This document shows positions 8,828 through 16,877 of a stretch of 16,877 bases of DNA, piece by piece. The DNA lies in the NCBI GenBank assembly GCA_036939755.1, contig JALLAZ010000400.1, positions 1-16,877 of the forward strand, read 5' to 3'. The DNA is from Stephanodiscus triporus. Its lineage: Eukaryota; Bacillariophyta; Thalassiosirophyceae; Thalassiosirales; Thalassiosiraceae. The notes under the pieces are model-generated. The model saw nothing but the letters and a program-made list of their open reading frames with translations. It was not told where the DNA came from and searched no databases. A program made the translations under genes and the position numbers. Within the stretch, counting starts at the first letter, position 1, and each line of letters starts with the position of its first letter.

Positions 8828-11213
8828 ATGAATCTAGCGAAGAAAAGAGATTCCGCCTATGATTTCGAGTTCCCAAGGCAAATCAAGGATGCTCTTTCGA
8901 TTGCGCCGAGTCGGGCAGCAGGAGGAGGAAGTGGTTCGGTGTGCTCAAGGTCTCAGTTCAACCCTCGGCCTTGGGCTTCAATCGGAGGCAGTGATTCGTT
9001 TTCTGTAGCAGCTTCAACCTCCATGTCGCAGCTAGCGAATCGCAATGGTAAGTTTCCAGTAGTGATTGGATACTGTAGACTGAGAATTCTCCTTCCGGGT
9101 CCTAAATTTTTTTTTTCACAGAAAGAATCAACGGCTCATTGGACGGCAGAAACAACAAAAGCCCAACAGACACTGCAGCAAGTCTGGAAAAGGAGATCAA
9201 CCAATTGATCGCGAAGACTATCACTCTGAGAAAAGAAGGAAAGCTCGAAGAGGCACTTGAGTGTGCAAAAGAAGGAACGAAGAAAGAGCACCTGCTAAGG
9301 AAGCACAGAAAAGCTCACTCATTGTCGGGTGGACCAGAGCTGATGCATTCATCTTGGTTCAATCTCGCCATGTCATACGAATACAATGATATGCCAGACG
9401 ATGCAATCAAGACCTACACTTACTTAGTAAATCAGCGAGGCAACCCCTTCACCGGCCGTCTCAGGATCAACATGGGGAATGTTCACTATCGTCAGAAGCA
9501 ATATCCATCCGCTATCAGGATGTACAAAATGGCGCTTGACCAAATGCGAAAGGACGAAAAATCGACGGTACACAGAATACGCAGGAATATCGGAAATGCA
9601 TACTTCCGCATGGGAAAAATCCGTGATGCAGTCAAGTATTTTGATGAAGCAATGGAAACTGTTCCCGACTTCCAAACGGGCTTCAATCTCCTCGTGTGTC
9701 ATCTAGCGCTGGGTGATATGGATAGGGCGAAGACAGACTTTGTGGCGCTCGTTGATATACCGTCAGATAAGGATGCGTTTGCATCCAAAGAAGATGAAAT
9801 TTCGGTAGGCGGGGCGAATGTCGTGCATGGAGAGAAAGACGAACCTGCCACAAGTTCGAAACAATCAAACCACTTCTTGCAAACCGCGGCAAGATTGATT
9901 GCACCAATGCTTGACAGTAGTGATTGGGCTGCTGGATATGATTGGGTGTGCAACGCACTCGGTGACCGCCATGAAGAGCTGTCCGTTCAGCTAAAACTCG
10001 AACAAGCAACTCAACGGTTGCATCACAAAGATTTCGATGTGGCCATCAAAACACTAAAAACTCTTCAAAAGAAAGGCAGAGAGGTCAAGTCGGCATCGGC
10101 GACGAATCTCTCGTTTGTAAGTTTCCTTGAAGGAAATATTGAACGGGCCTCTGAGTATGCCGACATCGCGCTTGCATCAGATCGCTACAACGCGAAGGCA
10201 CTTGTCAACAAGGGGAATTGCCTTTTTGTCAACGGTGACTTTACAACAGCGAAGGATTTATACCTCGAAGCAATTGGTGTCCAAGCTGATTGCAGCCAGG
10301 CTATCTTCAACCTTGGACTGGCCAATGCGCAACTCGGTTTGGCAGAGGAAGCAATCCACGCATTCAAACAGGTTCATGGAATCATCCCCAATGATCCCCA
10401 GGTATTATTTCAAATCGCCGACATCTTCGACTTACAGGGAAAATCGCATGATGCGATGAAGTGGTTCAATGTACTCGCGGCCCGGGTTCAAAGTGACCCG
10501 GTGATTCTGGCAAAGCTCGGTCAGCTCTACGCAGAAGCGAAAGACGATTCACAAGGTTTGCATTATCAACTTGAGAGCTTTCGTCATTATCCCACAGACT
10601 TGGACGTCATCAGCTGGATTGGAACGTGGTTTGTGCAACAAGAAATGTATGAGCGGTGAGTAAAACTGCTGGAACCATCTGAATTAATGATCGTTCCAAG
10701 GTACTAGATCTCATGTTTACCATGTCTTGTGTAGGAGTTGTTATTTTTTTCAACAAGCATCCCTAATCCAGCCAAAAGAAATCAAATGGGGTAAGATGGT
10801 TATTCACCCCCGCTCCACTTGGATCTCATTCGATGATAGATTCTTATCTCACCCCCACCCACTCAACTGCAAATTTGGTAACGCATCATTTCCTACAGGT
10901 TTCATGGCTGCGAGTGCCCACAAGAGGTGCGGTGCTCATGATGCTGCATTTCGTGAGTATGAAAGACTTCTTGATCAATCGAAAGACCCTTCGCAGCGCA
11001 TTGAATGTAAGTCGACGCTTTTGATCAACCTTTTTGTAGCAAAATACTATCTCACTCTCTCGGTACTTTCGGATCTCAGGCCTGCGTTGTCTAATTGCGA
11101 CATGCGAGGTAGTCGGGAAAGCTTCCTTCGCATATCAAGATCGACTCGATAAATTGCTCAGCGAATCCGAACAGTTTGTCAAGTCGTGCACAGCGCCTGA
11201 GTCAAAGCATTGA
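8828..11213 (+). CDS. IFT88: intraflagellar transport protein 88 (five exons)
   Basis: IFT88 is a TPR scaffold of the IFT-B core that carries cargo along the axoneme during flagellum assembly. Exons are 8828-9047, 9122-10655, 10735-10790, 10899-11006 and 11080-11213 (683 aa). All introns are GT-AG, 74, 79, 108 and 73 bp long. Collinear with human IFT88 as I remember it are AYDFEFPRQIKDAL near the N-terminus, LEKEINQLI, GRLRINMGNVHYRQKQY, YKMALDQM, TAARLIAPML, SASATNLSF, YADIALASDRYNAKALVNKG, then QQASLIQPKEIKW across exon 3 and IECLRCLIATCE across the last junction. TPR units cover most of exon 2. The N-terminus is shorter than in animals and the C-terminus keeps the final helices. An alternative start is the ATG at 8699; 8828 is chosen because homology begins just after it. 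The gene is intact, which implies selection for flagellar transport or a remnant function. Identity is very secure, the first exon slightly less so. Confidence 0.95.
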
Positions 11214-11270
11214 TGCACCATGGAGCTAAAACTTACATAGAGTGGAATTATTCCCAAATCTTCGCTTAAC

Positions 11271-12047
11271 TTAGAGTTCTCCCTGGTGCTGATTCACCAT
11301 GTCAGACTCGGGAGAATAGTCCATAATTTTGAATAAGATCCGAGGAGTGAGCGTCACTGGACCATGAAATTCCGACCATCCAGCGAATAACTCCTGTGTC
11401 TTATTTATAGCGAATTCATATTTTACATGAGAAGCCTTTCCTCTGGCGTGTGCACGCTTGCCACTGCAAAGAATCCCTCCGCCTAAAGATGCACCAGCAA
11501 AAGAGCTGACAGGACTTTGTGACGAAACGACAGGGATCTTTGTAGTAGGAGAAGGACGGCGATGAACTGAAGGACTACTCGGCGATGGCGCATCCGATCT
11601 CGATCCAGGTGAAGAATTGCCTCTGAAAGGCGAGGTTTCAACAACGTATTGAATGTCAGACAACCCTTCGATCGTTTCTGGGTCCATGCGAATTACGTAT
11701 GATATCGAATGAGACGCAACATATGGATCTATCCATACAATGGATTCTCCCTCATTTCCTTCCGATGGGACATCAACCCTCGATCCTGCGACATCGTACA
11801 CGGCGATTCTGACAGGGTTATCTGCGGGTGCCTTCTTGACTTCGTTATGCATGATAATCTAAGCGTTCATAGTAATTAGCCTCGACAAGAACGTAAGAAG
11901 GTAGAAAATAATTTTTTTGGTTTGTTATCAACTTGCCTCGTCCTCTTCCAAGCGGCGATTACACTTAAGCCAGCCTGCAAATCCTAACGAGCTCCGTACA
12001 AGGCCTACCAATGAGAGCAAGAGGCATGTGCGCTGGCGCTGAGGCAT
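11271..12047 (-). CDS. hypothetical protein with N-terminal hydrophobic leader (two exons)
   Basis: Exons 12047-11937 and 11858-11271 join in phase 0 across a 78-bp intron and give 232 aa. The protein begins MPQRQRTCLLLSLVGLV, a short basic start plus hydrophobic core typical of a signal peptide, followed by SSLGFAGWLKC. The SLG-FAG step loosely resembles the ASA-FAP cleavage motif of diatom plastid preproteins, but the next residues are acidic (RRLEEDE), so ER or secretory fate is equally possible. The middle (about 110-150) is Ser/Pro-rich linker. Both ends of the body (RIAVYDVAGSRVDVP; VTLTPRILFKIMDY) look folded and beta-rich. I recognise no family. It is convergent with IFT88 (57 bp between stops) and divergent from the EngA gene. 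Confidence 0.65.
11859..11936 (-). other. GC-AG intron
   Basis: On the minus strand the donor reads GAG|GCAAGT and the acceptor CTTAG|ATTATC. A GC donor with otherwise perfect AAGT context is the known minor spliceosomal class. The nearby GT (GCAA|GTTGAT) would shift the frame into an early stop, so the GC donor is preferred. Confidence 0.65.
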
Positions 12048-12324
12048 GGTGATCCTGCGGACTCTGGCACTATGGTACGAGAGGATCGGCTTGGACTTAT
12101 CGGGGAAGAGTAGCACGATGCCAAATCTGAGAGTAGAGTACCTAGAGATACTTGGGAACCAGTATCGTATGCTATCGTACCTACAATACTCTCTAGCTAA
12201 CCCCCCCTCTATCGTACCTTCTTCCAACCAGACGTACCATACTCTCTACCTACATCCCCTTCCTCCTCGTCCTCTCTCTCTCTCTTCCATCCTCAAGTTC
12301 CATTCCCTCCCCCTCTTCCGCAGC
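12048..12324. other. divergent intergenic region with pyrimidine tract and short repeats
   Basis: It separates the hypothetical leader-peptide gene (minus) from the EngA gene (plus). Its distal third (about 12247-12320) is a CT-rich tract with no purine-rich interruption. CTATCGTACCT occurs at 12172-12182 and 12209-12219, and ATACTCTCTA at 12186-12195 and 12239-12248. The EngA reading frame stays open throughout, but the encoded 93 residues look like leader sequence and not conserved protein. Confidence 0.45.
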
Positions 12325-13220
12325 ATGTCTCGCTATATTATTATGAGGCCAATCCTAAATGTCCTCACCAGACGCGATGCTGCCACTCGCGGACGCGGAC
12401 GACGGCACGTCAGCACCAACGCCGAATCCGAGCTCGTGGTGTCCATCCTAGGTCCGCCCAACGCCGGCAAGTCGACGTTGTTCAACCGGCTAATGTGCAA
12501 GGAGTCGAACCGCGCCTACCGCCTCGGGAGCGACAAAAGGGGGGGAAAGACCCGCTCGAACGGCCGGGTCGGATATCGCGATCCGTCTAGGCGCAGTCAC
12601 GGCGGCGCGATCGTCTCGCCCGTCGCGGGCACCACCCGCGATCGACGGGAGTGCGTGGGCAGGCTGGGGGGGACGTACTTTCGACTCGTGGACACCGCCG
12701 GCGTCGACGGCGAGAGGATCGACGTCTTGTTCGGTAGGAGGAACGAGGGGTCGATGGAGGGGGCCATGATCCGACAGACGATGGAGGCGGCGAGACAGTC
12801 GGATCTGGTATTGCTCATGTTCGACGCGCGGCTGGGCGTGTCGTCGGACCTGCTCGAGACCATAAAATGGCTGAGAAGGATCAGTCGCCACACCCCCTCC
12901 GCCTCCGAATCCGAATCCGAATCCGAATCCGTCGTCGAGTCCCTACCGCGTCATCGTCGCGAAATCGCCATCCTCGCGAACAAGCTGGAGGGAGATCGGT
13001 GGGCGTCCGGGGGGGATCGGGGCGAGGTCCTCGACAACATCGCCGAGGTGGCGCGAGCGGGACTCGGGGAGCCGATACCGATATCCGCCGAGCACGGAGA
13101 CGGGATGGCGGAAATCGCGTCCCTCGTCGACAGGCTCACGCGCGAGAAGAGGGCGAGGCTCGGCCTGCCCGAACGGGACGACGCCGACGAGGGTGGGGGG
13201 AGGAGGAGGAGGAAGGGGGA

Positions 13221-13254
<34 letters not shown>

Positions 13255-14223
13255 GATCAAGAAACGAGGCCGCTGCAACTGGCGATACTCGGCCGGCAGA
13301 ACGTCGGCAAATCGACGCTCGTGAACGCGCTCCTGGGGGAGGAGCGCGTCATCGCCGGAGAGATGCCAGGCCTAACCCGAGATGCCATATCCGTGCCGTG
13401 GCTGTGGAAGGGCAGGCCGGTCAAGATCGTCGACACGGCGGGGATACGCAGGGGCGCGAAGCGCGAGCGATCGAACGACGAGATCGAGGACCTTGCGGTG
13501 CTCGACGCCATGAGGGCCATGAAGCTCGCGGACGTCGCGGTGCTCGTCCTCGATTCGCGCGCGCGCGTGGTGCAGCGGCAAGAGCTCGCGATCGCCGACG
13601 CGGTCGTGCGCGAGGGACGGTCGCTTGTGATCGCCGCGAACAAGATGGACCTAGTCGTGGACGCCGGCTACGCGGCGCACGACTACGCGTGCGCGGTCCG
13701 GGACCAGATCGAATTGCGATACCCGATGCTGCGCAAGACGCCGGTGGTCGCGATGAGCTCGTTGAGCGGCGACAACGTGCACAAGCTGATGCCGGTGGTG
13801 TTCAACGCCAGGGAACGCTGGTCGCGCGTCATCCCCACCGGGATGCTGAATAGGTGGCTCGAGGAGGTCGTGGACGAGCACTCCCCGCCGATGCAGCAGG
13901 GGAGGCCGGCGAAGATCAAGTACATCCTGCAGACCAAGGGCCGACCTCCAACGTTCTTGTTGTTCTGTAACGTGACCGAGCTGCCGGTCTCATACCTCCG
14001 TTACCTGACGAGGAGTTTTCAGGATTCCTTCGACATGTTCGGCATGGAGGTTAGGTTGGTCGTCAAGAAGAGCGCTGCCGAAAATCCTTACTCGAATAAA
14101 GTTTCCACGAATAAGACGACGGGTATTGGCGGTTGGCAGGGGAGGCAGAAAAGGTTCGTCGCCGGCTTGAAAAGGACGGGGATGCCGCTACTAAAGGGAA
14201 AGCGAACGCAAAGGAAAAAGTAG
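12325..14223 (+). CDS. der: EngA/Der double GTPase, probably mitochondrial
   Basis: Der/EngA is a tandem-GTPase ribosome-assembly factor acting on the large subunit of bacterial-type ribosomes. From the ATG at 12325 it is 632 aa without introns. Residues 1-30 are Arg-rich with no acidic residue at first (MSRYIIMRPILNVLTRR...), a mitochondrial-type presequence with no signal peptide; the frame is open to an ATG at 12046. G domain 1: GPPNAGKST (43-51), TTRDRR (103-108), DTAG (123-126), NKLE (219-222), SAE (254-256). G domain 2: GRQNVGKST (323-331), GLTRD (349-353), DTAG (370-373), NKMD (439-442), SSLSG (478-482). The KH-like C-domain covers about 505-583. A roughly 30-residue basic insertion lies between G1 and the TTRDRR motif, and a Ser run (301-310) sits in the interdomain linker. 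GC content is far above the neighbours. Domain 1 has Glu where most NKxD motifs have Asp. Identity is secure, organelle assignment is inferred. Confidence 0.92.
12904..12930 (+). repeat. TCCGAA hexanucleotide repeat in EngA
   Basis: Four TCCGAA units plus TCC encode Ser-Glu repeats (SESESESES) in an insertion before the NKLE motif of the first G domain. Confidence 0.85.
13225..13254 (+). repeat. (TCG)10 microsatellite in EngA
   Basis: Ten perfect TCG units encode ten consecutive serines in the linker between the two G domains. The run is in frame and so tolerates unit gain or loss. Confidence 0.9.
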
Positions 14224-14662
14224 GGAGCAATGATATTATTACCAATAAACTAAAATTTGATACATCCTGGTAGCCATGATGGTGACGTGGTGGCGTCGAC
14301 TCATCCCTCGACGATTACAACTTCCTCTTGATTGGTGGGCTCCCTCGGAGGTCTATTGTTGGCTCCCTAGGCGTTGGAGTTGGCATTTGCATTGGTGTTG
14401 ATGTTGGCGTTTGTATTGTGGGTGAATATGTGGGTGGGGATGTTGGAAGTTAGTTAAACAAGGGGGTGCACATTGCCAGGAAGTGTAGGGGAATGGGGAG
14501 ACGGGAAAAGCTGGAAGTCAGTCGTCAAGTTAGGTTCTGCTAGATAGATATTAAGTTCATTCTCTCTATTTCTATGCACTGAAGGAGCCCCACCCCAGTG
14601 TGATGATACTATTGGTAGCCAAATAGATCTCTTGTAGCTTGGGCTCTAAGTTAGCGCTATTC
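14224..14662. other. intergenic between EngA and importin-alpha
   Basis: This is the convergent 3' region of both genes. No conserved gene is recognised. A minus-strand frame (14449-14315) encodes a Pro/Thr-rich stretch ending SPPIKRKL at a TAA. It opens right after a TAA stop and its first ATG is at 14392, leaving 25 codons. It may be a small peptide, a remnant, or chance. Confidence 0.4.
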
Positions 14663-16398
14663 TCAGATTGCGGCAAAGTTGAATGTGGCCATGGGCTGTG
14701 AGTTATTGTGAAGACTTGTTGGGCACTCGTCCTCATCAAGATCCTTCTGAGGAATTCCAAACGAGAATGTACTCCCGTTAGCGGTGGGGGCAAGGTTCTC
14801 ATCATCGACTTCATCCTCCGCTCCAAAGTATGTTTCAATTATATGAACAGCCTTCTTATAGACCTCGTCGCTCTCATGCTCCTGGAGGGCTTCTATCATC
14901 GTCAGACCATCACATTCATCGACAAAACTGTGATAATCTTTACCCAACTTCATTCCCAATTTGAGGATAGAATCGACGGCATCGAGTGCAACCAACAGCA
15001 TCTTCGCATCGTTGATGTTGAGGACGCTGCAAACAGCATCGATGGCCCCTACCTCAACGGCTGACATTATTTGCTTGTCAGTGCCTCCCGTAGCAACATT
15101 GCTCACAACCCAAATCGCCTCCTTGCGCACTTCCCATTCAGAAGAGATGGCCATCTCGACAACTCGTCCCATGCAGCCCTTCGTCTTGAGGACAAGGCCG
15201 ATCTGTTGGTGGGTACCAGCTGCAATGTTACTGAGGACCCAGCAGGCCTCCTTGCAAATAGTTCGCTTCGAGTTGTTGAGCAATCCTTTCATTTTTGGCA
15301 TCAATCCTGCGTCAATGACAGCTTGGGTTTGTTCATCACTTCCCGAAACAATGTTCCCGACTGTTCGCAATGCGGGCGTGACAATGCCCGAGTTTTCGCC
15401 GAGCAAGTCAATGAGTGCTTCAAGGATTCCTTCCCCGTCAATCACCGACTGGATGCGCTCGTCAGCACCATCACTGATGTAACTGAGAGCCCAGAGGGCA
15501 TCTGTTTTTGCGCCAACTTTATTGCTCTTAAGAACTTCAGCGAGGATGGGCACGGCCGGCGAGACAAGGTTAAGACGAGGCTGGGGCTTGCCACGGCAGA
15601 AGTTACTCAGAGCCCAAACGCAGTTGTCAAAAAGGGACTCATTTGCAGGATGTACGATATTTTGGAGGAGTGGCTGCATGGCCCCCGTTGTTAGGACGGC
15701 ATCACGTAATGTAGAGGAGTCGCCGGCAATATTGCCGAGACACCACGCGCTCTGTTCGCGTACCTCGGCATCCGGCGAGGATAACAGCTGCGTAAGATGT
15801 TGGACGGCGCCAGCATCGACGATGGCCTTGGTCTCGGAAGTGGAGGCAATATTGGTGAGCGCCCAAGCTGCCTCGAACTGCACTTTAGGCTTATCGTTAA
15901 GTTGGAGCATTTGCACGAAAGCAGGAAGTATACCACTGGCTAGCACCTCGTTTACCGGAGGGTTGGTTTCCACACTTAGAATCTTACGAAACCCAGTAGC
16001 GACATAACGAAGAGTTGCTTCGTCGATGTTATTATGAGACAGCTTCAACATCAACGCAGGGATGTCGGCCACGGTGAAAACCTTATTCGAGTTTGTGTCC
16101 GCGGTGCTGGGGCTTTTATCTGCATGGCTGTCATTCATCGCAATAGTCGTGTCCGATGGAGGGACGACCGCCATTGCCCGACGCTTGGCGATACCTTCAT
16201 CTTTCTTGTTCTTCCGAATACATATAGTGGTTTCAGTGCGGCGACGACGCGACTCGCTAGCATCAAGGCCTTTCTTGAAGTCGGATCTGCGTGAGTTTTC
16301 TGTCGCAGTTGGTTAACAATGTGAAGTGTGAGATCACAATGGCAAATATCAGGAAGTCGAGCCCTCAAGTTTCAAGATCTCAACTTACCGCGATTCAT
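14663..16398 (-). CDS. importin subunit alpha (karyopherin alpha), two exons
   Basis: This is the adaptor that binds classical nuclear localisation signals and importin-beta for nuclear import. Exons 16398-16389 and 16299-14663 flank an 89-bp GTAAGT...GACAG intron; the protein is 548 aa. Exon 1 encodes only MNR plus one base. The IBB domain is residues 1-50: FKKGLDASESRRRR, IRKNKKDEG and AKRRAM give the basic clusters. An armadillo solenoid of about ten repeats follows (roughly 80-490), with the Trp/Asn NLS-pocket ladder visible as AAWALTNIA, SAWCLGNIAG, CVWALSNFCRG, ALWALSYISDG, LRTVGNIVSG, ACWVLSNIAAG and AIWVVSNVATGG. Repeat 4 has Tyr and repeat 5 Thr at ladder positions, which is common in the family. 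The acidic C-terminus (GAEDEVDDENLAP) is the usual CAS exportin-binding region. An internal ATG (16174) would drop the IBB, so the spliced start is preferred. Confidence 0.93.
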
Positions 16399-16723
16399 CT
16401 TGGCTGGAAATCAGTTTGCAATTCGTATTCGAAATAGTGGAGCAATGGTTTTTGTGCGAGAGCTTCGGGAGTATTGTTCAGACACAGTCGCACAAATCAT
16501 AATGAGTACATGGTATGGTATGGTAGAAAAGGTGTTCTACTGTGGCGTGAAGTTTGACGGGCAAGAGGCGTGAATGAAAAATAGTGGCATGATGTTTGAC
16601 CCTTCGGAAACTTTCGCGTCCGGCATGCGCGACTCTAACGTTTCTCGCGTTTGTATGGTGGGCTACGTCGGGTTAATAAATTTTTACAGAATAGAAATTG
16701 ATTTTTCACGAGAAAATGCTTAG
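16399..16723. other. intergenic between importin-alpha and tRNA-Leu
   Basis: It should contain the importin-alpha promoter (minus strand) and the 5' flank of the tRNA gene. A short TGGTA repetition occurs near 16510-16525. I see no gene. Confidence 0.4.
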
Positions 16724-16807
16724 GCATACGTGGCCGAGTGGTCTAAGGCGTTGGACTTAAGATCCATTGTACATCTGTACTCGCAGGTTCGAACCCTGTC
16801 GTATGCA
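16724..16807 (+). tRNA. tRNA-Leu (anticodon UAA)
   Basis: The acceptor stem GCATACG/CGTATGC pairs perfectly with discriminator A. The A box (TGGCCGAGTGG) and B box (GGTTCGAACCC) match the internal Pol III promoter consensus. The anticodon loop CTTAAGA places TAA at 16758-16760. A long variable arm (GTAC-ATCT-GTAC) marks a class II tRNA, as for leucine. There is no intron. The outermost anticodon-stem pair is T-T (16751/16767), a small oddity. CCA is not encoded, as usual for eukaryotic nuclear tRNAs. Confidence 0.95.
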
Positions 16808-16822
16808 CACACAGATCATAAC

Positions 16823-16827
16823 TTTTT
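16823..16827 (+). terminator. Pol III T-run terminator
   Basis: Five thymidines lie 15 bases after the tRNA end, which is the expected RNA polymerase III termination signal. Confidence 0.7.
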
Positions 16828-16877
16828 GGGACGACTGTCGTAACGCATCACTTTTGCGTTTTCACAATTGTGGTGTC

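Noticed and set aside
12867..13853. 328-codon open frame overlapping EngA in another plus frame
   Set aside because: Arg/Gly-rich shadow created by the GC-rich codon pattern of the real EngA frame; no family resemblance.
14961..15694. Overlapping plus-strand frames of up to 207 codons
   Set aside because: Shadows of importin-alpha armadillo repeats on the minus strand.
1..16877. CRISPR array, bacterial operon or defence island
   Set aside because: No regularly spaced repeats; genes have spliceosomal introns and alternate strands, so the window is eukaryotic nuclear DNA.

Overview
The window looks like a nuclear contig from a unicellular eukaryote, most likely a photosynthetic stramenopile and perhaps a centric diatom. 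Genes are compact and intron-poor. The introns I could place are 74-116 bp with GTAAGT- or GTGAGT-type donors. Intergenic distances are a few hundred bases or less, and there are two-GTPase EngA/Der, IFT88, importin-alpha and class II tRNA-Leu genes. The lineage is inferred from gene content and intron style, not proven.

Layout, left to right. (1) 1-664: little recognisable, one possible terminal exon at the left edge. (2) 665-4070: an apparently intact DNA transposon with a piggyBac-type (DDE_Tnp_1_7) transposase on the minus strand. It carries an N-terminal SAP DNA-binding motif and a C-terminal Cys/His cluster, and its ends are inverted repeats, each with a palindrome. (3) 4533-6678 (+): a two-exon TPR-family protein. 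(4) 6741-8351 (-): a four-exon SLC35C2-like (TPT/nucleotide-sugar type) transporter, convergent with the TPR gene. (5) 8828-11213 (+): a five-exon IFT88 gene. (6) 11271-12047 (-): a two-exon hypothetical protein with a hydrophobic N-terminal leader and a GC-AG intron. (7) 12325-14223 (+): a GC-rich two-domain EngA/Der GTPase with a mitochondrial-type presequence, divergent from (6). (8) 14663-16398 (-): importin-alpha, whose first coding exon is only 10 nt. (9) 16724-16807 (+): tRNA-Leu(UAA).

The genes do not form a pathway. They are housekeeping genes in alternating convergent and divergent pairs, beside one transposon. Convergent neighbours end 57-62 bp apart, and two divergent pairs share intergenic regions that are probably bidirectional promoters. 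The observations most worth following are the transposon (SAP fusion, loop-flipped end palindromes, no evident TTAA duplication), the IFT88 gene as a marker of retained or residual flagellar transport, the GC-AG intron, and the GC-rich insertion-bearing EngA gene. I did not find strong evidence for an undescribed multi-gene system. Exon boundaries were assigned by eye from reading frame, splice consensus and remembered family conservation.
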